From Nocardioides silvaticus (GTDB taxonomy: Bacteria; Actinomycetota; Actinomycetes; Propionibacteriales; Nocardioidaceae), in assembly GCF_003160695.1 (NCBI RefSeq), contig NZ_QGDD01000003.1:310001-374000 (forward strand): a stretch of 64,000 nucleotides of DNA. The letters are read 5' to 3'. Below the pieces are notes generated by a model, which ran no database searches, was not told where the DNA came from, and worked only from the letters and a program-made list of their open reading frames with translations. This document shows positions 24,177-32,583 of this stretch, piece by piece; position 1 is the first letter of the stretch, and every line of letters begins with the position of its first letter. The translations under genes were made by a program, and so were the position numbers.

Positions 24177-25757
24177 GTGCTCGACCGCCCTCGTCAGACC
24201 CCCCTGATCGCCGCGGTCGCGTGCCTGCTCCTCTTCTCGGTGCTCGCGCTCGGCGTCTCCCTGGACTGGGCCTGGCTCGCGGACGTCGACGACACCGGTG
24301 AGGACCTCGCGGGCTGGGCCGACGACCAGGGCGACTGGCTCCACGACGTGCTCCGGGTCGTCGAGCTGGCCTTCGAGGTGCTGGCGATGACGATCTACTC
24401 GGTCGTGCTCACCGGCGTCATGCTCGCCAAGCGGCACCGCCGGGCGGCGGTCTTCGTCGTCGTGGTGATGGTCGCGACGGTCGTGATAACCCAGGGCCTC
24501 AAGCTCCTCGTCGGGCGCGACCGGCCCGACTGGCAGGAGACACTGGGCTTCCTCGACACCCGCGCGTTTCCCTCCGGGCACGCCTCCCAGACCACCGCGC
24601 TCGCGGGCGTGTGCCTGGTGCTCGCGGTCATGCTCGTCCGGCGCGCCAACATCCGCCGGCTGATCGGCGCCGGGCTGGTGCTCGTCGTGGCCCTGGTGTG
24701 CGCCGACCGGCTGCTGCTGGGACGGCACTTCTGGACCGACGTCACCGGCGGGGCGCTGCTCGGCGCCGGCCTGGTGCTGCTGACGCTCGCGCTCTACAAC
24801 CCGCTCCCCCGCAGCCACGCGCTCAACGCGCTGCCGTTGCCGCAGGCCCTGCCGTCGAACAACGACCTCGCGGTCGTGCTCAACCCGATCAAGGTCGAGG
24901 ACGTCGACCAGTTCCAGGCCATGGTCGCCCAGCTGGCCGCCGAGTCGGGGTGGAAGGAACCGCGCTGGTACCTCACCACCATCGAGGACTCCGGCACCGG
25001 CCAGGCCGAGCAGGCCTCGATCGACGGCGCCGACCTGGTCATCGTCTGCGGTGGCGACGGCACCGTGCGCGAGGTCTGCGCCGAGCTCGCCGGCACCGGC
25101 ATCCCGGTCGGGATCGTCCCGGCCGGCACCGGCAACCTGCTCGCGCGCAACCTCGACATCCCGCTCTTCATCCGGGCCGCGATCGACATCGCGATCAACG
25201 GCCAGGACCGGGCCATCGACATGGTCAAGGTGACCGGCGACGGCATCGAGGACACCCACTTCATGGTGATGGCCGGCATGGGCTTCGACGCCGCGATCAT
25301 GGAGGGCGTCAACGAGGACATCAAGGCGAAGGTCGGCTGGCTGGCCTACGTGTGGTCGGCCCTCAAGGCGCTGATGTTCCCGACCATGCGGCTGGAGGTG
25401 TCGATCGACGGCGGCGAGTTCACCAAGCACCGCGCCCGGACCTGTGTCGTCGGCAACGTCGGCAGCCTTCAGGGCGGGATGAACCTGATCCCCGACGCGG
25501 CCATCGACGACGGCCAGCTCGACGTCGTCCTGCTCTACCCGCGCCGGTTCCTCAGCTGGATCCCGCTCGTCGTGCGGGTGCTGAGCCGCCGGGAGGGGCG
25601 GGCCGGCGAGTCCGTCGCGCGCTTCACCGGCCGGTCGGTCGTCGTACGCGCGTCCTCGGAGGTGCCGCGCCAGCTCGACGGCGACACCATCGGCCCCGGC
25701 TGCGAGCTGCACATGGAGTGCATCCACGGCCGGCTGCTGGTCAGGGTGCCGCGGTAG
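24177..25757 (+). CDS. Fused PAP2-type phosphatase and diacylglycerol kinase-like lipid kinase
   Basis: A 526-aa membrane enzyme with two opposed activities. Residues ~10-205 are a PAP2 phosphatase in a multi-helix bundle: KLLVGRDRPDW (motif 1), FPSGHAS (motif 2) and GRHFWTDVTGG (motif 3) are intact. Residues ~228-526 are a DAGK/YegS-like lipid kinase: VVLNPIKV, IVCGGDGTVREVC (ATP loop), PAGTGNLLARNL and a C-terminal ELHMECIHGRLLVRV. Separate family members phosphorylate diacylglycerol and dephosphorylate phosphatidate or polyprenyl pyrophosphates. The fusion suggests coupled lipid recycling in the envelope. The 3' end overlaps the convergent DUF4446 gene by 17 bases. Confidence 0.93.
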   Translation: MLDRPRQTPLIAAVACLLLFSVLALGVSLDWAWLADVDDTGEDLAGWADDQGDWLHDVLRVVELAFEVLAMTIYSVVLTGVMLAKRHRRAAVFVVVVMVATVVITQGLKLLVGRDRPDWQETLGFLDTRAFPSGHASQTTALAGVCLVLAVMLVRRANIRRLIGAGLVLVVALVCADRLLLGRHFWTDVTGGALLGAGLVLLTLALYNPLPRSHALNALPLPQALPSNNDLAVVLNPIKVEDVDQFQAMVAQLAAESGWKEPRWYLTTIEDSGTGQAEQASIDGADLVIVCGGDGTVREVCAELAGTGIPVGIVPAGTGNLLARNLDIPLFIRAAIDIAINGQDRAIDMVKVTGDGIEDTHFMVMAGMGFDAAIMEGVNEDIKAKVGWLAYVWSALKALMFPTMRLEVSIDGGEFTKHRARTCVVGNVGSLQGGMNLIPDAAIDDGQLDVVLLYPRRFLSWIPLVVRVLSRREGRAGESVARFTGRSVVVRASSEVPRQLDGDTIGPGCELHMECIHGRLLVRVPR

Positions 25758-26142
25758 CCCTCGCGTGGCCGATCGCCTCGGCCTCCTCCGGTGAGAGCTC
25801 CTGGTCGCTCTTCCAGCCCAGGACGCTCTTGGCGTAGGTGCGGGCCTCGTTGCGGCCGCGGATCGAGGTGAGGACGACGCCGTCGCCGCCGTCGTCGAGC
25901 AACGCCAGCGACCACGACAGCCGGCCACCCATCTCCTCGAACGCGTCGTAGCGCACCACGGCCAGGTGCCGCAGCACGCCGCTCGCCTCCTTGCGGAGCG
26001 CAGCGACCTCGCGCCGCAGCCCGAGCACGTCGGCGGGCAGGTCGCCGTCGGCGGTGGGTCGCGTCCGGCGCCAGCTCACGAGGGCCAGCGCGAGCGCGAG
26101 GGCGGCGACGATCAGGGCGATGCTCGCGAGCAGCGTCGGCAT
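25741..26142 (-). CDS. DUF4446-family membrane-anchored protein
   Basis: A 133-aa protein with one N-terminal helix (TLLASIALIVAALALALALVSW), a short coiled-coil-like stretch (LGLRREVAALRKEASGVLRHLAV) and the conserved core VRYDAFEEMGGRLSWSLALLDDGGDGVVLTSIRGRNEARTYAKSV seen in pieces. This is the actinobacterial/firmicute DUF4446 pattern. Function is unknown. ATG at 26142 has TACGAT six bases upstream; this promoter is back-to-back with that of pheA. Confidence 0.88.
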   Translation of the reverse strand: MPTLLASIALIVAALALALALVSWRRTRPTADGDLPADVLGLRREVAALRKEASGVLRHLAVVRYDAFEEMGGRLSWSLALLDDGGDGVVLTSIRGRNEARTYAKSVLGWKSDQELSPEEAEAIGHARATAAP

Positions 26143-26174
26143 GGGCCGATCGTAGGTCGCACTACCCTTGGGCC
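26143..26174. promoter_or_regulatory. Back-to-back leaderless promoters (DUF4446 / pheA)
   Basis: The whole gap is 32 bases. TACCCT at 26163-26168 is six bases before the pheA ATG. On the other strand TACGAT (26154-26149) is six bases before the DUF4446 ATG. The -35 regions of each must lie within the other gene or its promoter. Confidence 0.7.
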
Positions 26175-27008
26175 ATGCCACGCATCGCCTACCAGGGAGA
26201 ACCCGGCGCGAACTCCCACCTCGTGTGCAAGCAGCACTACGCGGACTGGGAGGCGATCCCGTGTGCGTCGTTCGAGGACGTCTTCGCGGCGGTCACGGCC
26301 GGGGAGGCCGACCTGGCGATGATCCCGATCGACAACTCGATCGCCGGGCGGGTGGCCGACATCCACCACTTCCTGCCCGAGTCGGACCTCCACATCGTGG
26401 CCGAGCACTTCCTACGCATCGAGTTCTCGCTGATGGCGGTGCCCGGCGCCAGCCTCGACACCATCCGCACCGTGCACAGCCACGTCCACGCCCTGGGCCA
26501 GTGCCGCAAGGTGATCCGCGAGCTCGGGCTGACGCCCCTGATCTCCGGCGACACGGCCGGCGCCGCCCGCGAGGTCGCCGAGGCCGCAGACCCGACCCAG
26601 GCAGCGATCGCGCCCCCGCTCGCGGCCGAGATCTACGGCCTGGAGATCCTGCGCGCCGACGTCGAGGACGAGGACCACAACACCACCCGGTTCGTCGTGC
26701 TCTCCCGCGACTTCGTCAAGGCCCCTCCCGGCAACGGGCCGGTCGTCACCAGCTTCGTCTTCAACGTCCGGAACCTGCCGGCCGCGCTCTACAAGGCGCT
26801 CGGCGGCTTCGCGACCAACGGCATCAACATGACCAAGCTGGAGAGCTACATGGTGGGCGGGTCCTTCGCCGGCGCCACCCAGTTCCTCGCCGAGGTCGAC
26901 GGGCACCCGGACGACCCCGGCCTGAAGCGGGCGCTGGAGGAGCTGGGGTTCTTCACCACCGACGTGAAGATGCTCGGCGTCTACCCGGCCGACCCGTTCC
27001 GCGGCTGA
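26175..27008 (+). CDS. pheA: Prephenate dehydratase
   Basis: A 277-aa enzyme that converts prephenate to phenylpyruvate in phenylalanine synthesis. The catalytic domain runs from IAYQGEPGANSH to EDHNTTRFVVLSRDF, containing the TRF motif with the catalytic threonine. An ACT regulatory domain follows (TSFVFNVRNLPAALYKALGGFATNGINMTKLESYMVGG), where phenylalanine normally binds. LESYMVGGSF replaces the LESRP of many homologues, a variant known from alphaproteobacterial-type dehydratases. Leaderless-type start at 26175. The ion-channel gene begins six bases after its stop. Confidence 0.95.
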   Translation: MPRIAYQGEPGANSHLVCKQHYADWEAIPCASFEDVFAAVTAGEADLAMIPIDNSIAGRVADIHHFLPESDLHIVAEHFLRIEFSLMAVPGASLDTIRTVHSHVHALGQCRKVIRELGLTPLISGDTAGAAREVAEAADPTQAAIAPPLAAEIYGLEILRADVEDEDHNTTRFVVLSRDFVKAPPGNGPVVTSFVFNVRNLPAALYKALGGFATNGINMTKLESYMVGGSFAGATQFLAEVDGHPDDPGLKRALEELGFFTTDVKMLGVYPADPFRG

Positions 27009-27014
27009 CGGCCG

Positions 27015-27836
27015 ATGGACGTGCATCCCGCCCGGGAGGCCGCCCGGCGGCTGATCGAGCGCCCGGCCTTCCAGTGGTTCGTCATCGCGGTGATCCTGCT
27101 CAACGCCGCCATCCTCGGTCTCGGGACCTACGAGCGTTGGATGAGCGAGTACGGCACGCTCATCAACGTCGTCGGCTGGTGCACGCTGGCCGTGTTCGTG
27201 GTCGAGATCGCGCTCCGGATCTTCGCCGAGGGCTGGCGCTTCTGGCGCGGCGGCTGGAACGTCTTCGACTTCGTCGTGGTCGCGATCGCGTTCGTGCCGA
27301 GCGGCAGCGCCAGCGGTGTGCTGCGGGTGCTGCGGGTGCTGCGGGTGCTGCGCCTGCTGTCCACGGTGCGCTCGATGCGCACGGTCGTGGCTGCGCTCGT
27401 CACGACCATCCCGGGCATGAGCTCGATCGCACTGCTGCTGCTCATCCTCCTCTACGTGAGCGCGGTGGTCGCCACCCAGCTCTTCGGCACGACCGACCCC
27501 GAGCACTTCGGGACCCTCGGCCAGTCGCTGCTGTCGCTCTTCCAGGTCACGACCGGGGACGACTGGGCCAACGTCGTCCGCGCCGCGACCGAGGAGCACA
27601 CCTGGGCGTGGGCGTTCTTCCTCGCCTTCGTCGTGCTGTCGACCTACATCGTGCTCAACCTCTTCATCGCGGTCGCGGTCGAGGCCCTCGACCGCGAGGT
27701 GGAGGAGGACAACGCCGAGCTGGCCGAAGAGGTGGAGCAGGCGGTCGACGACTCCACGGCCACGATCCTCGCGGCGATCGCCGACCTCAAGCAGCAGGTG
27801 GCCGCGCTCGAGGCACGCCTCGAGGTGCCCGACTGA
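27015..27836 (+). CDS. Single-domain voltage-gated cation channel (NaChBac/BacNav-like)
   Basis: A 273-aa six-helix channel subunit that would assemble as a tetramer in the membrane. S1-S3 span about 18-95. S4 carries arginines every third residue (R104, R107, R110, R113, then R119 and R122). The pore loop is SLFQVTTGDDWANVVR, and S6 is YIVLNLFIAVAVEAL. NaChBac has TLESW at the filter; here TGDDW (180-184) brings two aspartates, closer to calcium-selective designs. A C-terminal coiled coil (about 225-270) fits the BacNav assembly domain. ATG six bases after pheA suggests co-transcription. Confidence 0.9.
   Translation: MDVHPAREAARRLIERPAFQWFVIAVILLNAAILGLGTYERWMSEYGTLINVVGWCTLAVFVVEIALRIFAEGWRFWRGGWNVFDFVVVAIAFVPSGSASGVLRVLRVLRVLRLLSTVRSMRTVVAALVTTIPGMSSIALLLLILLYVSAVVATQLFGTTDPEHFGTLGQSLLSLFQVTTGDDWANVVRAATEEHTWAWAFFLAFVVLSTYIVLNLFIAVAVEALDREVEEDNAELAEEVEQAVDDSTATILAAIADLKQQVAALEARLEVPD
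27318..27353 (+). repeat. In-frame 9-bp tandem repeat coding the S4 voltage sensor
   Basis: Four consecutive 9-base units GTGCTGCGG (the last ending CGC) encode VLR four times, i.e. the gating-charge ladder of the channel. Because each unit adds one full charge step, copy-number slippage would change the number of gating arginines without a frameshift. Confidence 0.9.
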
Positions 27837-27911
27837 TCCCATCGCCGACGTCCTACGGTGGACCCCGTGAGCGGCGCGCGACGCAGGACGTGCGAAGCCG
27901 CCGACGCACGT

Positions 27912-27926
27912 GATTGTCAGACAATC
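27912..27926. promoter_or_regulatory. GntR-type palindrome upstream of arginine deiminase
   Basis: GATTGTCAGACAATC is a perfect 7-1-7 palindrome 16 bases before the arcA ATG. The core TTGTCAGACAA is the typical operator shape of FCD-subfamily GntR regulators. No gntR gene is in the window, so the regulator would be encoded elsewhere. The flanking TGCGAAGCCGCCGACGCACG just upstream resembles part of the dispersed repeat at 45161-45314. Confidence 0.6.
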
Positions 27927-27942
27927 CACTAAGGTGCCCGCC

Positions 27943-29190
27943 ATGACCGACGCAACGGTGAACCCCAGCGCTCCCGAGCCCGCCCCGGCCGGCGTGGACA
28001 GCGAGGTGGGCCGCCTGCGCACGGTGATGCTGCACCGGCCCGGCCCCGAGCTCCAGCGGCTGACGCCCCGCAACAACGACAAGCTGCTCTTCGACGGCGT
28101 CCCCTGGGTGTCGCGCGCCCAGGACGAGCACGACGCGTTTGCCGACGCCCTCCGCGGCCGCGGGGTCGAGGTGGTCTACCTGACCGAGCTGCTGGCCGAG
28201 ACCCTCGCCGAGCCCGAGGCGCGGGACATCGCGATCGAGACCGCGCTCACCGACCTCGACCTCGGCGAGACGCTGCGGCTCTACCTCCGCGGCTTCCTGG
28301 GCGACGCGACGCCCGAGGACCTCACGATCTACCTCACCTCCGGCATCCGCAACGACGAGGTCCGCGGCGGGTTCGGGCTGGTCACCAAGCTGCTCGCGTT
28401 CGACGACTTCCTCGTCGACCCGTTGCCCAACCTGCTCTTCACCCGCGACTCCTCGGTGTGGGTGCGCGACCGGGTGGCGATCACCTCGCTGGCGATGCCG
28501 GCGCGGAAGCGCGAGACGCAGCTGACCGAGCTGATCTACCGCCACCACCCGCGGTTCGCGGCCAGCCCGCGGATCCTCGGCCACCACTTCGAGCACGTCG
28601 AGGGCGGCGACGTCCTGCTGCTCGCGCCGGGCGTGATCGCCGTTGGCGTCGGGGAGCGTACGACGCCCGCGGGCGCCGAGCGGTTCGCCCGCCAGGTCTT
28701 CGAGTCGGGGCTGGCCGAGACCGTCCTCGCCGTACCGATCGCCCAGGAGCGGGCGACCATGCACCTCGACACGGTGTGCACCATGGTCGACGTCGACAAG
28801 GTCGTGATGTACCCGAACGTGGCCGACACCCTGACCGCGTACGCCGTCACCCGGCGCGCCGACAGCGACCCGGCCGGCCTCGAGCTCGAGGTCGCGGAGC
28901 CCGAGCCGTTCCTCGTCGCGGCGGCCAAGGCGATGCAGCTCGACACCCTCCACCAGATCGACACCGGGCTCGACCCGGTCACCGCCGAGCGGGAGCAGTG
29001 GGACGACGGCAACAACACCCTGGCCCTCGCGCCGCGGCTCGCGGTGGCCTACGAGCGCAACGACGGCACCAACAGCCGGCTCGAGGCGGCGGGCATCGAG
29101 GTGATCCGGATCGCGGGCTCCGAGCTGGGCTCCGGGCGCGGCGGTCCGCGCTGCATGAGCTGCCCGATCGCGCGTGACCCGGCGCACTAA
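27943..29190 (+). CDS. arcA: Arginine deiminase
   Basis: A 415-aa enzyme that hydrolyses arginine to citrulline and ammonia, the first step of the arginine dihydrolase pathway. Motifs of the guanidino-modifying fold are clear: [53 protein letters not shown], and the terminal [14 protein letters not shown] with catalytic Cys404. No carbamate kinase or ornithine carbamoyltransferase gene follows, so it may act alone, for example in acid or nitrogen metabolism. The ATG at 27943 is close to a GntR-type palindrome at 27912-27926. Confidence 0.96.
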   Translation: MTDATVNPSAPEPAPAGVDSEVGRLRTVMLHRPGPELQRLTPRNNDKLLFDGVPWVSRAQDEHDAFADALRGRGVEVVYLTELLAETLAEPEARDIAIETALTDLDLGETLRLYLRGFLGDATPEDLTIYLTSGIRNDEVRGGFGLVTKLLAFDDFLVDPLPNLLFTRDSSVWVRDRVAITSLAMPARKRETQLTELIYRHHPRFAASPRILGHHFEHVEGGDVLLLAPGVIAVGVGERTTPAGAERFARQVFESGLAETVLAVPIAQERATMHLDTVCTMVDVDKVVMYPNVADTLTAYAVTRRADSDPAGLELEVAEPEPFLVAAAKAMQLDTLHQIDTGLDPVTAEREQWDDGNNTLALAPRLAVAYERNDGTNSRLEAAGIEVIRIAGSELGSGRGGPRCMSCPIARDPAH

Positions 29191-29277
29191 CCCATGCCCC
29201 TCCCGGGTCGTTGTGGATAAAGTCGCATCCAACGCGGGTGCCGCGCCACATGGGGAGACCGCAGGGAAAGGGTCAAC

Positions 29278-29646
29278 ATGACAACGTTCTTCGAGCACTT
29301 CACGCCCAAAGAGGTCGCCAAGATCAGCGGGCTGGGTCGCCGGGTCCACCTTCCGGAGGGCTGGTCCCCGATCTGGAAGGACACTCCTGCGGACAAGGCC
29401 TACATCATCCTCGACGGCACGGTCTCGGTGCGGGTCGACGGCTCCGAGATCGCCCAGCTGGGTGCCGGCGACATCGTCGGTGAGGCCGCGATCATGGGTC
29501 AGAAGCTGCGCAACGCGACGATCGTCGCGCTCACGGAGCTCGACTGCATCCACCTGACCGACGAGACGCTGCTGAAGCTCGACGCCGAGATGCCGAGCTT
29601 CCACGAGGCCCTGGTCGAGGTCGCCCAGGCCCGCGTCAGCGGCTGA
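29278..29646 (+). CDS. Cyclic-nucleotide-binding domain protein
   Basis: A 122-aa protein consisting of one cNMP-binding beta-barrel and no DNA-binding or catalytic domain. The phosphate-binding cassette is reduced to AGDIVGEAAIMGQKLRNATIVALTE, where the family usually has FGExAL...RxAxV. The conserved Glu is present; the Arg is replaced or shifted, so nucleotide binding is not certain. AAAGGG lies 5 bases before the ATG. The next gene, 53 bases on, is a nucleotide cyclase, which suggests this protein responds to its product. Confidence 0.88.
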   Translation: MTTFFEHFTPKEVAKISGLGRRVHLPEGWSPIWKDTPADKAYIILDGTVSVRVDGSEIAQLGAGDIVGEAAIMGQKLRNATIVALTELDCIHLTDETLLKLDAEMPSFHEALVEVAQARVSG

Positions 29647-29653
29647 CGGCCCC

Positions 29654-29697
29654 CACCGACGCCACCGACGCCACCGACGCCACCGACGCCATCGACT
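29654..29697 (+). repeat. 9-bp tandem repeat between the cNMP-binding and cyclase genes
   Basis: CCACCGACG is repeated about five times with one change near the end (CCATCGACT). It begins 8 bases after the cNMP-protein stop and ends just before the GTG taken as the cyclase start. In the cyclase frame it would read as repeated Thr-Asp-Ala, so it would extend the cyclase N-terminus if translation starts further upstream. Confidence 0.85.
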
Positions 29698-29699
29698 CC

Positions 29700-30713
29700 G
29701 TGCCACCCGGGGAGTCCGGACCGCCCGACGCGCTCGACGCGCTCGAGTACCGGCTCCTCGGGGAGGAGCCCCACCTCGACCAGGCCGAGGTCGCCGAGCG
29801 GGCCGGCGTGTCCCTCGAGGTCGCCCGCGAGCTCTGGCACCTCCTCGGCTTCGCCCACACCGAACCGGGCGAGCCCGCGTTCACCGAGGCGGACGTCCGC
29901 GCGCTGCGGAACACCGTGGACCTGATCGACCTCGGCGTCATCGACGCCGACCGGCAGGACGGGCTGGTCCGCACCCTCGGTCGCAGCTTCGCCCGACTGG
30001 CCGAGTGGCAGGTCGGCCTGCTCGCCGACATCGCCCGCGAAGCGGGGATCGACCCGACCGACGGCCTGATCGACCTCGCCGGCGAGGTGCTGCCGCGGGT
30101 CGAGGACCTGCAGAACTACGTGTGGCGACGGCACCTGCTCAGCGTGTCCTCGCGGATGCTGGCCGTCGCGGCCACCGACGACCGCACCAGCTGCCGCGCG
30201 GTCTGCTTCGTCGACATCGTCGGCTACACAGCCCGCTCGCGGAACCTGTCCGAGCGCGAGCTGGTCAGCTGGCTCGAGGCGTTCGAGACCGCGGCGCTCG
30301 ACACCGTCATCGAGCACAACGGGCGGATCATCAAGAACATCGGCGACGAGCTGCTCATCGTGGCCGACACCGCCCAGGACGCCGTCGCGATGGCGCTCGA
30401 GCTGACCCGACGCGGCGCCGACGAGGACGACGAGTTCCCGGCGGTGCGTGCCGGAGTGGCGTACGGCGAGGTGGTCACCCGCCTCGGCGACGTGTTCGGC
30501 CCGACCGTCAACATCGCCGCCCGGCTCACCAGCGTGGCACGGCCCGGGTCGGTGCTCGTCGACAAGGGCATGTTCGAGGCGCTCACCGGCGCCGAGGACG
30601 ACGACTCCGACGAGCACGAGGACGCCGCGTCGACGTACCGCTTCCGCCGGCTGCGCCGGGTGTCGGTGAAGGGCTACTCCCGCCTGCACACCTGGGTCGT
30701 CCAGCCGCGTTGA
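29700..30713 (+). CDS. Class III adenylate/guanylate cyclase with N-terminal regulatory domain
   Basis: A 337-aa soluble cyclase. The N-terminal half (about 10-150) is the helical regulatory domain found in actinobacterial cyclases of the Rv2212 kind (LDQAEVAERAGVSLEVARELWHLLGF). The catalytic domain (about 163-337) has both metal aspartates (D172 in CFVDIVGYT, D216 in IGDELL), the base-contacting Lys212 in IKNIGDE, and the Asn/Arg pair in FGPTVNIAARL, so it should be active, probably on ATP. GTG at 29700 has no ribosome site; coupling to the gene upstream or a start further 5' within the tandem repeat is possible. Confidence 0.9.
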   Translation: MPPGESGPPDALDALEYRLLGEEPHLDQAEVAERAGVSLEVARELWHLLGFAHTEPGEPAFTEADVRALRNTVDLIDLGVIDADRQDGLVRTLGRSFARLAEWQVGLLADIAREAGIDPTDGLIDLAGEVLPRVEDLQNYVWRRHLLSVSSRMLAVAATDDRTSCRAVCFVDIVGYTARSRNLSERELVSWLEAFETAALDTVIEHNGRIIKNIGDELLIVADTAQDAVAMALELTRRGADEDDEFPAVRAGVAYGEVVTRLGDVFGPTVNIAARLTSVARPGSVLVDKGMFEALTGAEDDDSDEHEDAASTYRFRRLRRVSVKGYSRLHTWVVQPR

Positions 30714-30732
30714 GAGCGGCGCCGGTCCGGCG

Positions 30733-31680
30733 TCAGCGGATCGTCACCTGGCGGTTGGCGAGCCCGGCGCGGGCGGAGCGCTCCTCGGTCGTCAGGTCGG
30801 CCGTCGCCGCGAGCGCCTCGTCGAGCCGCGCGCGCAGCTCGGCCGCGGCGTCCTCGACACCCTCGACGCCGGTGCCGTCCGGGAGCTCCCAGACCGGCGC
30901 GACCACACCGTGCGCGCGGAACATCCCGATCAGCCGCGCGCCGTCGACCACCCGGTCGCGGTCGTCGACGTGCAGCCGCGCGAACGCGTCGAGCAGGGCG
31001 TCCTCCGGCTCCGGCATCACCCAGCGCAGGAACTCCTTGTCGCCCAGCTTGGTCCAGTACGCCGCCGTCACTGACGCGAGCCGGGCCGTCGGCGAGGCGG
31101 CACCCTGCGCCTGCTCGAGCGCGGCCGCGAGCTCCGGGGAGTCCTCGACGTCGGAGACCCAGAAGTCGAACCCCTCGTGGACCTCGATGCGCAGCGGTTC
31201 GTCGACGACGAGGTCCTGCAGCCGCGGGCCGGCGGCCGGCGGCTCGGTGAGCCCCACCATCGGCGTGCCGGGCTCGGCGTCGAGCGCCGCCAGGAGCACG
31301 GCCGCGAGGTCGCGCGAGGGGTCGCCGAAGCTGTGCTGCACCTGGAGACCGAGCCAGACCTCGCCGCTCTCGCGGACCATCGCCGGCGCGGCCATCGGCA
31401 GCAGCGTGCAGACCCGCACCGCGCGGTCGGCGTGCTCGCCCTGGAGCGTGAGCGCCGCGGACGCCGCCGGCACCAGCTCGCGCATCGCCACCAGGTCGCA
31501 CTCCGAGGCCAGGCCCTCGAAGGGCCGCTTCACGAACACGGTGCCGCCGCCGGGTGCGCCGTGGCAGGCCTTGTAGCGCTTGCCGGACCCGCACGGGCAC
31601 GGCTGGCGGGGGCCGACCTCTCCGGGCGCGCCGGAGGTCGTCTCGGCGGCGCGGTTCTTCGAGCGGTTCTTCTTGGCCAT
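30733..31680 (-). CDS. DUF5926-family protein with SEC-C zinc motif
   Basis: A 315-aa cytoplasmic protein. The basic N-terminus (MAKKNRSKNRAAE) is followed by a SEC-C metal-binding motif CPCGSGKRYKACHG at about 28-41, the zinc knuckle that ends SecA. The remaining ~270 residues match actinobacterial DUF5926 only in general features (LRIEVHEGFDFWVSD, EFLRWVMPEPEDALLDAFARLHVDDRDR). Function unknown. ATG at 31680 is seven bases from TAGGTT, a leaderless pattern; it also has the usual MAKKNR start, so the longer frame upstream was not used. Confidence 0.85.
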   Translation of the reverse strand: MAKKNRSKNRAAETTSGAPGEVGPRQPCPCGSGKRYKACHGAPGGGTVFVKRPFEGLASECDLVAMRELVPAASAALTLQGEHADRAVRVCTLLPMAAPAMVRESGEVWLGLQVQHSFGDPSRDLAAVLLAALDAEPGTPMVGLTEPPAAGPRLQDLVVDEPLRIEVHEGFDFWVSDVEDSPELAAALEQAQGAASPTARLASVTAAYWTKLGDKEFLRWVMPEPEDALLDAFARLHVDDRDRVVDGARLIGMFRAHGVVAPVWELPDGTGVEGVEDAAAELRARLDEALAATADLTTEERSARAGLANRQVTIR

Positions 31681-31690
31681 GGCCCAGAAC

Positions 31691-32509
31691 CTATCCGGGT
31701 GGCTCCTCCTCGACCTCACCGCGTCGGTCGAGCAGGTCGAGGAGGTACGCCGGCCGGTCGGTGATCACGGCCCGCACGCCGAGCTTGAGGCAGAGGTCGA
31801 GGTCGTCCTCGGTGTTGACCGTCCAGACGTGCAGGGTGCGGCCGGTGCGGACCATGCTGTCGACGACCCGCGGGTGGTCGCGCAGCATCTCGATGCCCGG
31901 GCCCATGATCGTGCGCGGGCCGACGGCCCGGCGCAGCATCGGCCACAAGGACGGCTTGTCGACGAGCTGCACCGTCTGCACGTCCGGGGCGAGCCGCTCG
32001 ACCCGCTGGAGAGCGGTGAACGAGAAGCTCATCACCCGCACCGGCGAACCGGCTGTCTCCCAGCCGAAGTCGCGCAGCATCTCCACGAGCCGCTTCTCGA
32101 CCAGGCCGCCGAACCGGGTCGGGTGCTTGGTCTCGATCGCCACCTCGACCCGCCGGTCGTAGTCGGCGACGGTCTCCAGCAGCTTGCGGAGGGTGAGGAC
32201 GCCGTCGAGCTCCTCGTCGCGGTCGGGCGCCTCGTCGTCGAGGTCCGACCACGGGTTCTTCCAGGTCGAGAAGTCGAGCTCGTTGAGCTCGGCGAGGTCC
32301 ATCGTCGAGACCAGGCCGGGGTTGCCCGACGTACGACGGAGGTTGCGGTCGTGCACGCAGACCAGGTGCCCGTCGGCGGTCAGCCGGACGTCGCACTCGA
32401 GGCCGCCGGCGCCGGCGTCGAGCGCCTCGAGGTAGGCGCTGAGGGTGTGCTCGGCGATCTCGTGACTCGCGCCGCGGTGTGCGACGACCTGCGGCCGCAT
32501 GGGCAGCAT
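31691..32509 (-). CDS. Glycerophosphodiester phosphodiesterase
   Basis: A 272-aa TIM-barrel enzyme that releases glycerol-3-phosphate from glycerophosphodiesters. Core residues are visible: VVAHRGAS...EHT near the N-terminus, LECDVRLTADGHLVCVHDRNLRRT with the metal-binding Glu-Asp and catalytic His, VAIETKHPTRFGG and VHVWTVN-like LHVWTVNTEDD. There is no signal peptide, so it acts inside the cell. It ends 10 bases before the DUF5926 start on the same strand, so the two are likely co-transcribed in part. A second ATG three codons downstream (MRPQVV) is also possible. Confidence 0.93.
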   Translation of the reverse strand: MLPMRPQVVAHRGASHEIAEHTLSAYLEALDAGAGGLECDVRLTADGHLVCVHDRNLRRTSGNPGLVSTMDLAELNELDFSTWKNPWSDLDDEAPDRDEELDGVLTLRKLLETVADYDRRVEVAIETKHPTRFGGLVEKRLVEMLRDFGWETAGSPVRVMSFSFTALQRVERLAPDVQTVQLVDKPSLWPMLRRAVGPRTIMGPGIEMLRDHPRVVDSMVRTGRTLHVWTVNTEDDLDLCLKLGVRAVITDRPAYLLDLLDRRGEVEEEPPG

Positions 32510-32571
32510 GATGCACCAGCAGGGCCGTACGCCGGGAGCGAACAGCCCTGTCGCCCTTCGGTGCGGCGGCC

Positions 32572-32577
32572 TAACGT
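32572..32577 (+). promoter_or_regulatory. Leaderless -10 of the PopR-like gene, with a ClgR-like box upstream
   Basis: TAACGT is six bases before the ATG at 32584. At 32530-32543 lies CGCCGGGAGCGAAC, one base away from the corynebacterial ClgR consensus as I remember it (CGCYNANRGCGWWS). Inference: the popR-like gene could be controlled by a ClgR paralogue or by itself. Weak evidence. Confidence 0.45.
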
Positions 32578-32583
32578 CACCCC

